Assembly (NCBI GenBank): GCA_937995555.1
Contig: CALKJX010000025.1
Span: forward strand, 1 to 5,041
DNA: 5,041 nt
Origin: an uncultured Elioraea sp.
Lineage (GTDB): Bacteria > Pseudomonadota > Alphaproteobacteria > Acetobacterales > Acetobacteraceae
Reading direction: 5' to 3'
Shown here: one piece after another, positions 1 through 5,041 of the stretch
Numbering within the stretch: the stretch's first letter is position 1
Layout: the number at the start of each line of letters is the position of its first letter
Notes under the pieces: model-generated
Seen by the model: the letters and a program-made list of their open reading frames with translations, nothing else
Databases searched by the model: none
What the model was told of the DNA's origin: nothing
Translations under genes and position numbers: made by a program

Positions 1-190
1 CCTTGCGCGCCCCGGACGGCTCGATGTTGATGATCTTGCGATACATCTCGTACGAGGCCGGTTCGAGGTTGCGGTCCACCTCGCGCAGCAGCGCCTGCGC
101 GTCATCGGCGGCGCGCGCGGGCCGCGCCAGCGCCGCGCCCAGCGCCGCGCCGACCAGGGCGGTCCGTCGTGTCAGGTCCGGTGCCGTCAT
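1..190 (-). CDS. Outer-membrane lipoprotein-sorting (LolA-like) family protein, N-terminal part only
   Basis: The gene starts at ATG 190-188 and runs off the left edge after 63 codons. Residues 1-27 look like an export signal: a twin-arginine pair (TRRTALVG, residues 7-14), a short Ala/Leu/Gly hydrophobic stretch (about 11-22) and an A-R-A cleavage site before ADD (about residue 27). The mature start, with DRNLEPASYEMYRKIINIEP at 39-58, resembles proteins annotated as outer-membrane lipoprotein-sorting proteins (LolA-like fold, usually about 250 residues), which often sit beside MacB/FtsX-type transporters. The gene lies 18 bases downstream of the permease gene on the same strand, so it is probably the third gene of that operon. 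By inference the protein is periplasmic and binds a lipoprotein or lipid handled by the transporter. The arginine pair lacks the full Tat consensus, so Sec export is equally possible. The family call rests on a short N-terminal piece. Confidence 0.72.
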   Translation of the reverse strand, partial: MTAPDLTRRTALVGAALGAALARPARAADDAQALLREVDRNLEPASYEMYRKIINIEPSGARK

Positions 191-200
191 CGCCGCTGGT

Positions 201-206
201 CCCCTC
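201..206 (-). promoter_or_regulatory. Ribosome binding site of the LolA-like gene
   Basis: Read on the minus strand this is GAGGGG, ten bases before ATG 190-188. It lies in the short gap and just reaches past the permease stop codon (209-211), which fits translation from a shared message. The spacing is slightly long. Confidence 0.5.
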
Positions 207-208
207 GC

Positions 209-1453
209 TCAGACATGCCGCAGCGCGGCGATCGGATCGAGCCGCGCCGCCTTCCAGGCCGGTTGCAGGCTGGCCAGCACGGCGACCAGCAGCACGGTGC
301 CGCCGACCAGCGCGACCTCGACCGGCGGCAGGACCGGGCGCAGCAGCAGGCCGGTCTGCTGGCCGAAGGAGAACGTGATCGGGAAGACGTTCAGCACCGC
401 CACCGCGCCGAAGGCGAGCAGGATCCCGCTCGCCACGCCGACGATGCCGAGCAGCAACCCCTCCGCCAGGAACAGCCCCAGGATGCGCGCGGGCGGTGTG
501 CCCATCGCCCCGATCGTGCCGATCTCGCGGATGCGTTCGTAGACCGCCATGATCATCACGTTCATCACCGCCACCAGCACGATCGCGATCAGCAGGACAC
601 GGATGCCGAGCGTCATGACGTCGATCATGTTGGCGATCGCGGCGAAGGGCGACAGCCTGTCCCAGGCGTGCACTTCGAACGGCACCCGCTGGCCTTCCGG
701 CGCGCGCGCGGCGAAGGCCGCCTCCAGCGCGGCGGCGGCGCGCGGGATCGCGGCGAGATCGCGTGCGCGCAGCACGAACTCGCTGACCTCCGCCTCGGGG
801 CTGCGCAGGATGGCGCGCGCGTCCTCGATGTGCACGTAGCCGTCGCGCCCGCCCGGCCCCGTCACCCCGGAGATCACGCCGCGCACGGTCAGCGTCCGGC
901 CGTTCACCGAGCCGTCGCGGTTGGTGGCGATCAGCACCACCGTGTCACCGGCCTTCACGTTGAGGCCGCGCGCCAGCAGCTCCGGCACCAGGATCTCGCC
1001 GCGCTGCAGCAGCCCGTCCCGGTCCCCCTGCAGGAAGCGGTCGGGCAGCGCCGGTGCGACGGCGAGCTCGCGCGCCGGGTCGATGCCGTTGACGCGGATG
1101 TTCGTCGTCTCGGTGAAGTTCGAGAACATCGCGCCGAACTTCACCCGCGGCGCGATGGCGACGAGTTCGGGGATGCGGGCCGCGACCTCCTCGACCGCCT
1201 GCGCCTGGCGCGCCGACATGTTGAGGTGCAGCGGCAGCGTCTCCACCGCGGCGACGTAGCCGCGCCGGTGCACCTGCAGATGGCCGAGATAGGAGTCGGT
1301 GATCTGGCCGATCATCATCGCGCGGAACGACCCGGCGGCGGCCACGAACAGCAGCACGGCGACGACGCCGATCGCGATCAGCCCGCCCGTCAGCAGGCTG
1401 CGCCGCCACAGCCGCGTCAGGTTGCGCGCCGCCAGCGCGACCACCCTAAGCAT
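209..1453 (-). CDS. ABC transporter permease, FtsX/MacB (LolC/E-like) family
   Basis: This 414-residue inner-membrane protein has the layout of the MacB/LolC/LolE group. One membrane helix (about 21-42) is followed by a large periplasmic domain (about 45-280) and three C-terminal helices (about 283-305, 324-353 and 378-397). The FtsX domain shows YERIREIGTIGAMG (305-318), the cytoplasmic stretch after helix 2 that contacts the ATPase, and the family's usual ending PAWKAARLDPIAALRH (398-413). Such permeases do not form a pore for small solutes. They pass ATP-driven movement to the periplasmic domain to extract lipoproteins or push out substrates. The start ATG (1453-1451) has GGGAGA six bases upstream and overlaps the end of the ATPase gene by 8 bases, so the two are translationally coupled. 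Only one permease gene is visible, so the complex is probably a homodimer unless a second lies outside the window. The LolA-like gene downstream favours a lipoprotein or lipid role over drug efflux, but the substrate is unknown. Confidence 0.93.
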   Translation of the reverse strand: MLRVVALAARNLTRLWRRSLLTGGLIAIGVVAVLLFVAAAGSFRAMMIGQITDSYLGHLQVHRRGYVAAVETLPLHLNMSARQAQAVEEVAARIPELVAIAPRVKFGAMFSNFTETTNIRVNGIDPARELAVAPALPDRFLQGDRDGLLQRGEILVPELLARGLNVKAGDTVVLIATNRDGSVNGRTLTVRGVISGVTGPGGRDGYVHIEDARAILRSPEAEVSEFVLRARDLAAIPRAAAALEAAFAARAPEGQRVPFEVHAWDRLSPFAAIANMIDVMTLGIRVLLIAIVLVAVMNVMIMAVYERIREIGTIGAMGTPPARILGLFLAEGLLLGIVGVASGILLAFGAVAVLNVFPITFSFGQQTGLLLRPVLPPVEVALVGGTVLLVAVLASLQPAWKAARLDPIAALRHV

Positions 1454-2156
1454 GCGCTGTCTCCCGCGCAGCCGCCGGTTCGGTGCGCACCGCGCCGTCC
1501 TCGATGCGCAGGATCAGGTCGGCGGCGCCGATGATGCGCGGATCGTGGGTCGAGAACAGGAAGGTGACCCCTTCCTCGTCGCGCATCCGCCGCATCAGCG
1601 CGATCACACGCTGCGCCGTCTCGCCGTCCAGGTTCGCCGTCGGCTCGTCGGCGAGCACGAGTCGTGCCCCCGTCGCCAGCGCGCGCGCGATCGCGACCCG
1701 CTGCTTCTGCCCGCCCGAGAGCTGATCCGGTCGCTTGCCTGCCTGATCGGTCATGCCCACCTCGGCCAGCAGCTTGGCCACGCGTGCGCGCCGTCGCTCA
1801 GCCGGCCAGGACTGCACCATCACCAGCGGGTATTCGATGTTCTCCGCGGCCGAGAGGACCGGGATCAGATTGAAGTCCTGGAACACGAAGCCGATGCGCT
1901 CGCCGCGGAAGCGCGCCGCGCCGCTGCGCGACAGTGCGCCCACGTCCTGGCCGAGCACCGCAAGCCGGCCCTCGCTCGGCCGGTCGAGGCAGCCGATCAT
2001 GTTGAGAAGGGTCGTCTTGCCGCTGCCCGAGGGGCCGACCAGGGCGGCGAAGGCGCCCTCCGCAAGCGTGAAATCCACGCCGCGCAGCGCCGTCACCTCC
2101 ACCTCGCCCGCGCGGTAGCGCTTCACGACCCGCTCGGCGACCACCGCGTCCGTCAC
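1446..2156 (-). CDS. ABC transporter ATP-binding protein, LolD/MacB type
   Basis: This 236-residue cytoplasmic ATPase is complete. Visible motifs in order are Walker A GPSGSGKTT (41-49), Q-loop FVFQDFNLIP (90-99), signature LSGGQKQR (146-153), Walker B LVLADEPT (166-173) with catalytic Glu171, D-loop NLDG (175-178) and switch His204 in FSTHD. The FVFQDFNLIP and LADEPTANLD wording, and a length near 230, are typical of the LolD/MacB/FtsE-like class that works with FtsX-fold permeases. It should form a dimer under the permease encoded directly downstream, whose gene it overlaps by 8 bases. The start is GTG at 2156-2154. It is chosen because GAAGGAA sits seven bases upstream and an in-frame TGA (2171-2169) prevents a longer protein. 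Transcription probably starts at the promoter-like element at 2185-2213. I give no gene symbol because lolD and macB cannot be separated from sequence alone. Confidence 0.95.
   Translation of the reverse strand: MTDAVVAERVVKRYRAGEVEVTALRGVDFTLAEGAFAALVGPSGSGKTTLLNMIGCLDRPSEGRLAVLGQDVGALSRSGAARFRGERIGFVFQDFNLIPVLSAAENIEYPLVMVQSWPAERRRARVAKLLAEVGMTDQAGKRPDQLSGGQKQRVAIARALATGARLVLADEPTANLDGETAQRVIALMRRMRDEEGVTFLFSTHDPRIIGAADLILRIEDGAVRTEPAAARETAHA
1460..1465 (-). promoter_or_regulatory. Ribosome binding site of the ABC permease
   Basis: GGGAGA on the minus strand lies six bases before ATG 1453-1451, inside the last codons of the ATPase gene. It supports the chosen permease start and coupled translation. 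Confidence 0.6.
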
Positions 2157-2163
2157 GCGTCTG

Positions 2164-2170
2164 TTCCTTC
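2164..2170 (-). promoter_or_regulatory. Ribosome binding site that fixes the GTG start of the ABC ATPase
   Basis: GAAGGAA on the minus strand is followed by seven bases and then GTG (2156-2154). An in-frame stop overlaps its upstream end, so this site effectively decides the start codon. Confidence 0.75.
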
Positions 2171-2184
2171 AGTGACACGAAGAT

Positions 2185-2213
2185 AGAGTATGGCTGCCGG
2201 CGACCCGCGACAA
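2185..2213 (-). promoter_or_regulatory. Candidate housekeeping promoter of the ABC cassette
   Basis: On the minus strand, TTGTCG (2213-2208) and TACTCT (2190-2185) are separated by exactly 17 bases. TTGTCG matches the -35 consensus TTGACA at four of six positions. TACTCT keeps the key T, A and final T of the -10 box. Transcription would start near 2178, giving a leader of about 22 bases that just holds the ATPase ribosome binding site. Position and spacing fit well, but the call comes from pattern reading alone. Confidence 0.55.
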
Positions 2214-2255
2214 GTGGGCAGGCCCGCCGCGCCGTGACGTGATACGACCGCCGCC

Positions 2256-3455
2256 GTGTCCGAACCGCCCGCCTTCCACATCGCCCCGCCCGCGATCCTG
2301 CGCGATCCAGCCGTCGCGCGCGTGCTCGCCGCCCTGCCCGAGGCGCGGCTGGTCGGCGGCTGCGTTCGCGACGCGCTCGCCGGACGGCCGATCGCCGACA
2401 TCGATCTCGCCACGCCTCGGCTCCCGGAGGCGGTGATCGCCGCGCTGCGCGACGCCGACATCGCCGTGGTGCCGACCGGGCTTGCGCACGGCACCGTCAC
2501 CGTCGTGGTGGATGGCCGTCCGATCGAGATCACCACGCTGCGCCGCGACGTCGCGACCGACGGCCGGCACGCCACCGTCGCCTTCACCACCGACTGGCGC
2601 GCGGATGCGGCCCGACGCGACTTCACCATCAACGCGATGAGCATGGACGCGGCGGGGAACGTCTGGGACTGGTTCGGCGGGCGCGACGATCTCGCCCGCG
2701 GCGTGGTGCGCTTCGTCGGCGATCCTGCCACGCGCATCGCCGAGGACTACCTGCGTGCGCTGCGCTTCTTCCGCTTCCACGCGCGCTACGGCCGCGCCGC
2801 GCCCGACGCCGCGGCGCTCGCGGCGATCCGCGCCGCCGTGTCGGGGCTCGCGATCCTCTCGGCCGAACGCGTGTGGTCGGAACTCAAGCGCATCCTCGGC
2901 GCGCCCGACCCGCGCGAGGCGGTGCGGCTGATGGCGGAGACCGGCGTGCTCGCCGCGGTGCTGCCCGAGGCGACGGCGCGGGACCGGCTCGATGCGCTGG
3001 TCGCCGCCGGCGCGCCGGCCGATCCGTTGTTGCGGCTCGCCGCGCTCTGCCCGGGCGCGGATGTCGCGCGCCTCGCCGGCCGGCTGAAGCTCTCGGGCGC
3101 GGAGGCCGCGTCGCTCGCCGCGCTCGCGGACCCCGCCCCCGAAGGCGACGAGCGCGTCTGGCGCGCCGCCCTCGCGTCGCGCGGGCCGGAGGCGCTGGCG
3201 GCGGCGGCCTGGCTCGCCGAGGCCGAGGGACGGCCGGGCGACTGGGACGGAAGGCGCACCTGGATCGCGGCCACGCCGCGTCCGGTGTTCCCGCTGCGCG
3301 GCGCCGATGTGCTGGCCGAGGGCGTGCCGCCGGGGCCGCGCGTCGGCGCGATCCTGGCGGCCCTCGAACGGCGCTGGACCGAGGCGGGCTGCCGCGACGA
3401 GGCCGAGACGGTCAGGCGCTGGCTGCGCGAGATGGTCGTCGCCACAGGCGCCTGA
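2256..3455 (+). CDS. cca: CCA-adding tRNA nucleotidyltransferase (class II, poly(A) polymerase family)
   Basis: The enzyme builds or repairs the 3'-terminal CCA of tRNAs from CTP and ATP without a nucleic acid template, in the cytoplasm. The 399-residue product has the class II order. The nucleotidyltransferase signature is VGGCVRDAL (33-41) followed by the metal-binding pair in ADIDLA (47-52, Asp48 and Asp50). RRDFTINAMSMD (120-131) is motif B. GDPATRIAEDYLRALRFFRF (155-174) contains the nucleotide-selecting E-D-Y-L-R-A-L-R motif. A helical C-terminal body carries PLRGADVL (346-353) and GPRVGAIL (360-367). Length and C-terminus match the alphaproteobacterial form without an HD phosphohydrolase domain. 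GTG 2256 is the first possible start after an in-frame TGA (2235-2237), and the protein begins a normal distance before motif A. No good ribosome binding site precedes it. Its 3' end overlaps the DCC-family gene on the opposite strand by 44 bases. A pure poly(A) polymerase is a less likely alternative. Confidence 0.93.
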   Translation: MSEPPAFHIAPPAILRDPAVARVLAALPEARLVGGCVRDALAGRPIADIDLATPRLPEAVIAALRDADIAVVPTGLAHGTVTVVVDGRPIEITTLRRDVATDGRHATVAFTTDWRADAARRDFTINAMSMDAAGNVWDWFGGRDDLARGVVRFVGDPATRIAEDYLRALRFFRFHARYGRAAPDAAALAAIRAAVSGLAILSAERVWSELKRILGAPDPREAVRLMAETGVLAAVLPEATARDRLDALVAAGAPADPLLRLAALCPGADVARLAGRLKLSGAEAASLAALADPAPEGDERVWRAALASRGPEALAAAAWLAEAEGRPGDWDGRRTWIAATPRPVFPLRGADVLAEGVPPGPRVGAILAALERRWTEAGCRDEAETVRRWLREMVVATGA

Positions 3456-3792
3456 GAGCGAGGAAGCCGCGATAGGCGCGCTCGGCGATCGGCGCGACCA
3501 GCGGGTGCCCGACCAGCCGGCCGAGCCAGCGGAACCCGGGCATCGCGCCCCAGATCACCGCGAAGGCGCGCGCGCCGGCGACCAGCCGCCCGTCGGGCAG
3601 ACGCACATGCATCCGCGCGAGCGCCGCGTCGCGCGTCAGCCCCGGCCCCGGCGCCGCGTCGGGCCGCGCGACATCCACCCAGGCGATCGCCTCGCCGCCG
3701 GGCCGGCCGCGCCAGAATGCGACCTCGCGCGCGCAGACCGGGCAGGCGCCGTCGTAATAGGCGACCGGGCGATCCTGTGTTTCCGTGGCCAT
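3412..3792 (-). CDS. DCC-family (DUF393) thiol-disulfide oxidoreductase-like protein
   Basis: This 126-residue protein carries the DCC hallmark near its N-terminus, AYYDGACPVCAREVAFW (11-27), with the D-G-x-C-P-x-C core (Asp14, Cys17, Cys20) that names the family. The rest fits the usual family length of about 110-140 residues, including LPDGRLVAGARAFAVIW (65-81) and an arginine-rich tail from AERAYRGFLALRR (103-115). The CxxC pair suggests a thioredoxin-like redox role, but no substrate is established for most members. There is no signal peptide or clear membrane helix, so it is probably cytoplasmic. The open frame extends upstream across the whole opposite-strand coq7 gene. ATG 3792-3790 is chosen because the family begins only about ten residues before the motif. 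It converges with cca (44-base overlap) and diverges from coq7 (72-base gap). I see no clear ribosome binding site. Confidence 0.88.
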   Translation of the reverse strand: MATETQDRPVAYYDGACPVCAREVAFWRGRPGGEAIAWVDVARPDAAPGPGLTRDAALARMHVRLPDGRLVAGARAFAVIWGAMPGFRWLGRLVGHPLVAPIAERAYRGFLALRRLWRRPSRAASA

Positions 3793-3864
3793 GCCGCGCA
3801 GGTGGCGGCGCCGGCGCGACCCGCAAGGGCTTGGAATCGCCCGGCCGCCGGCCATTTGAGACGC
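3793..3864. other. Short divergent gap between the DCC-family gene and coq7
   Basis: This 72-base stretch must hold the start signals of both neighbours. A weak plus-strand TTGGAA (3831-3836) has no convincing -10 box, and GAG just before ATG 3865 is only a poor ribosome binding site. GC-rich palindromic runs such as GGCC-GCC-GGCC (3843-3853) are expected by chance at this composition. I cannot assign a promoter. Confidence 0.4.
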
Positions 3865-4434
3865 ATGGATGCCGCCACGCTCGACCGCCCTGCCCCGCCA
3901 CGCAGCGCTGAGACTCCCCTGCCCACTTGGCTGGTGGCGGAACTCCGCTCGGATCACGCGGGCGAAACCGGCGCGGTGATGATCTACCGCGGCATCCTGG
4001 CCGTCAGCCGCGATCCGGCGGTGCGCGACTTCGCCGCACGCCACAAGGCGACCGAGCAGGGTCATCTCGACCTGCTCGACGCGCTGCTGCCGCCCGCCGA
4101 CCGCTCGCGGCTGCTGCCGCTCTGGCGCGTTGCCGGCTGGCTGACCGGCGCGCTGCCGGCGCTGTTCGGACCGCGCGCGGTGTTCGCCACCATCGACGCG
4201 GTGGAGAGCTTCGTCGATCACCACTACCAGGCGCAGATCGACCGGCTGGATGCCGAGCGCATCCTGCCCGAGATCCGCGCCCTGCTGGAGCACTGCCGCC
4301 TCGAGGAAGTGCATCACCGCGACGAGGCGCGCGAGGCCGGCGAAGGACCGCGCTACTCCGCCGCACTCCGGCTCTGGGGCCGCATCGTCGGCGCCGGTTC
4401 GGCGGCCGCGGTCGCCGCGGCGAAACGGATCTGA
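3865..4434 (+). CDS. coq7: Coq7-type demethoxyubiquinone hydroxylase (di-iron monooxygenase)
   Basis: This enzyme adds the hydroxyl at C6 in the next-to-last step of ubiquinone synthesis, using O2 and a di-iron centre on the inner face of the membrane. The 189-residue product carries all expected iron ligands: Glu34 in DHAGETGA (30-37), Glu64 and His67 in TEQGHLDLLD (63-72), Glu114 in DAVESFVDHHYQAQID (111-126), and Glu147 and His150 in RLEEVHHRDEA (145-155). The hydrophobic stretch VAGWLTGALPALFG (89-102) is the usual membrane-contact region. Family members are commonly about 170-220 residues, so the gene looks complete. ATG 3865 is chosen because the family starts shortly before the first ligand helix and the frame further upstream overlaps the opposite-strand gene. 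The tspO-like gene begins 4 bases after the stop, so the two are probably cotranscribed. UbiF and UbiH flavin hydroxylases do the same job elsewhere but look entirely different. Confidence 0.94.
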   Translation: MDAATLDRPAPPRSAETPLPTWLVAELRSDHAGETGAVMIYRGILAVSRDPAVRDFAARHKATEQGHLDLLDALLPPADRSRLLPLWRVAGWLTGALPALFGPRAVFATIDAVESFVDHHYQAQIDRLDAERILPEIRALLEHCRLEEVHHRDEAREAGEGPRYSAALRLWGRIVGAGSAAAVAAAKRI

Positions 4435-4438
4435 GGCG

Positions 4439-4930
4439 ATGGCGGGCGAGCTCGCGGTCCTCGGGGCGTTCCTGATCGCCTGCTTCGCGGCCGCCACCAC
4501 CGGCGCGGTCTTCCGCCCCGGCCCCTGGTACGACCGGCTCGACAAGCCGTCCTGGACGCCGCCCGACTGGCTGTTCCCGGTCGCCTGGACGCTGCTCTAC
4601 ATCGCGATCGGCGTGGCCCCCTGGCTCGTGTGGCGCGCGGCCGGCTTCGCCGGCGCGGCCCTGCCGCTCGCGGTCTGGGCGGTGCAGCTTCTGCTGAACG
4701 CCGCCTGGTCGTGGCTGTTCTTCGGGCTGCGCCGGATGGACCTGGCGTTCGCCGAGGTGCTGGTACTCTGGCTCTCGATCGCGCTGATGATCGGGCTGTT
4801 CCTGCCGATCAGCGTCACGGCCGGGCTGCTGATGGTCCCCTATCTCGTCTGGGTGAGCTTCGCCGCCGCCCTTAACCTCGCGGTCTGGCAGCGCAACAAG
4901 GACGCCGTCGGAGGCCGCGAACCCGCCTGA
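4439..4930 (+). CDS. tspO: TspO/MBR-family membrane protein (tryptophan-rich sensory protein)
   Basis: This is a five-helix inner-membrane protein of the translocator/peripheral-benzodiazepine-receptor family, known to bind porphyrins and sterols. In alphaproteobacteria it is linked to oxygen-dependent control of pigment and stress genes. The 163-residue length is typical. Family landmarks are all present: PGPWYDRLDKPSWTPPDW (27-44), a Trp at 50 before LLY, LNAAWSWLFF (86-95), PYLVWVSFAAALN (134-146) and a final Asn153 before a short polar tail. Hydrophobic segments fall at about 4-24, 46-66, 73-95, 104-122 and 127-150. ATG 4439 is chosen because it starts directly before helix 1. The longer in-frame reading lies inside coq7. 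The only ribosome-binding-like bases, GAGG at 4433-4436 within the coq7 stop region, sit very close to the start, so translation is probably coupled to coq7. Whether it senses tetrapyrroles here is inference. Confidence 0.94.
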   Translation: MAGELAVLGAFLIACFAAATTGAVFRPGPWYDRLDKPSWTPPDWLFPVAWTLLYIAIGVAPWLVWRAAGFAGAALPLAVWAVQLLLNAAWSWLFFGLRRMDLAFAEVLVLWLSIALMIGLFLPISVTAGLLMVPYLVWVSFAAALNLAVWQRNKDAVGGREPA

Positions 4931-4938
4931 CCGCCTCG

Positions 4939-4966
4939 TTGACGCGGCACGCGGCCCGGCTAGGCT
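4939..4966 (+). promoter_or_regulatory. Candidate housekeeping promoter before the right-edge gene
   Basis: TTGACG (4939-4944) matches the -35 consensus at five of six positions. Sixteen bases later comes TAGGCT (4961-4966), a -10-like box of a form often seen in GC-rich alphaproteobacteria. Transcription would start near 4973, about 34 bases before ATG 5007. It begins 8 bases after the tspO stop, so the right-edge gene appears to have its own promoter. Confidence 0.6.
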
Positions 4967-4994
4967 CCGGGGTCGCCACGATGGCGCAACAGAC

Positions 4995-5000
4995 GAGGAA
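4995..5000 (+). promoter_or_regulatory. Ribosome binding site of the right-edge gene
   Basis: GAGGAA is followed by six bases and then ATG 5007-5009. This is the best ribosome binding site on the plus strand of the window and supports the start of the partial gene. Confidence 0.7.
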
Positions 5001-5006
5001 ACGCCG

Positions 5007-5041
5007 ATGACCAGGATCACGCGCCGCGCCGTGCTCGGCGC
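5007..5041 (+). CDS. Start of an exported protein gene with a twin-arginine-like signal, partial
   Basis: Only 11 complete codons are present before the window ends. The peptide MTRITRRAVLG has the n-region and the R-R-x-x-L-G start of a hydrophobic core seen in twin-arginine (Tat) signal peptides, so the product is probably exported to the periplasm. A well-placed GAGGAA site and a promoter-like element lie directly upstream. The function cannot be told from this fragment. It might be a solute-binding protein, a redox enzyme or another periplasmic protein. Confidence 0.62.
   Translation, partial: MTRITRRAVLG

Larger units (their letters stand above)
2157..2255. other. Divergent intergenic region between the ABC cassette and cca
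   Basis: These 99 bases separate two genes read in opposite directions. The left half holds the ribosome binding site and promoter-like element of the minus-strand ABC cassette, and is locally less GC-rich (around 2161-2194). In the right half I see no convincing plus-strand promoter or ribosome binding site for cca. The only palindrome noted, GGGC-AG-GCCC at 2216-2225, has a loop too small to be a useful hairpin. Confidence 0.6.

Noticed and set aside
215..1534. 439-codon open frame on the plus strand opposite the ABC permease
   Set aside because: The translation is rich in Arg, His, Gln and Asp with low-complexity runs and no recognisable domain. This is typical of the antisense frame of a very GC-rich gene. 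The opposite strand encodes a well-formed permease.
1299..2186. 295-codon open frame on the plus strand opposite the ATPase
   Set aside because: It is an antisense shadow of the ABC ATPase, which has every expected motif. The shadow has His/Arg-rich composition and no domain.
2216..2225. GGGC-AG-GCCC palindrome in the divergent region
   Set aside because: The two-base loop cannot form a stable hairpin, no T-run follows, and such short GC palindromes are expected by chance here.
3831..3859. Possible coq7 promoter, TTGGAA followed by ATTTGA
   Set aside because: The second box does not resemble a -10 element, and the implied transcript start would fall on the start codon. Too weak to annotate.
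2786..3901. 371-codon open frame on the minus strand opposite cca and beyond
   Set aside because: It is Ala/Arg/Ser-rich with no domain, and it covers two real genes in the wrong frame.
3793..4545. Upstream extension of the DCC-family reading frame through the opposite strand of coq7
   Set aside because: The frame stays open only because of high GC content. The DCC family starts about ten residues before its YDGxCPxC motif, so ATG 3792 is the real start.
4004..5020. 338-codon open frame on the minus strand opposite coq7 and tspO
   Set aside because: It is rich in Arg, Gly, Asp and Gln without any domain, while the plus strand encodes two clearly recognised proteins.
1..5041. tRNA or rRNA genes, CRISPR arrays, insertion sequences, attachment sites, rho-independent terminators
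   Set aside because: I looked for cloverleaf ends, regularly spaced repeats, transposase motifs with inverted ends, and GC hairpins followed by T-runs. None was seen, and almost all bases lie in recognised coding genes.

Overview
This 5,041-base window is a very GC-rich stretch of ordinary bacterial chromosome. Composition, codon use and gene content fit an alphaproteobacterium, perhaps of the Rhodospirillales/Acetobacteraceae type. That placement is inference. It rests on a compact class II CCA-adding enzyme, a bacterial Coq7-type ubiquinone hydroxylase next to a TspO protein, and promoter-like TTGNCG...TANNCT elements. No rRNA, tRNA, insertion sequence, CRISPR array or phage gene is visible.

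Region 1 (about 1-2213, minus strand) is an ABC export cassette. A candidate promoter (2185-2213) precedes the ATPase (1446-2156, GTG start with a good ribosome binding site). The ATPase gene overlaps the FtsX/MacB-type permease gene (209-1453) by 8 bases. After an 18-base gap comes the N-terminal part of an exported protein resembling the outer-membrane lipoprotein-sorting (LolA-like) family, cut off by the window edge (1-190). Together they look like a Lol-like or MacB-like envelope export system: the ATPase powers the permease, and the exported protein probably receives or carries the substrate in the periplasm.

Region 2 (2256-3792) holds the CCA-adding tRNA nucleotidyltransferase gene on the plus strand. 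It runs tail-to-tail into a small DCC-family (DUF393) redox-type protein gene on the minus strand, and their 3' ends overlap by 44 bases.

Region 3 (3793-4930) starts with a 72-base divergent gap. A coq7-type demethoxyubiquinone hydroxylase gene and a tspO/MBR-family membrane protein gene follow on the plus strand, only 4 bases apart and so very likely one transcript. Region 4 (4931-5041) has a promoter-like element, a clear ribosome binding site and the first 11 codons of a gene whose product starts with a twin-arginine-like signal.

Every open stretch longer than 300 bases is accounted for by a recognisable gene. I did not find a convincing undescribed system. The points most worth a second look are the LolA-like/ABC cassette at the left edge and the DCC-coq7-tspO neighbourhood.
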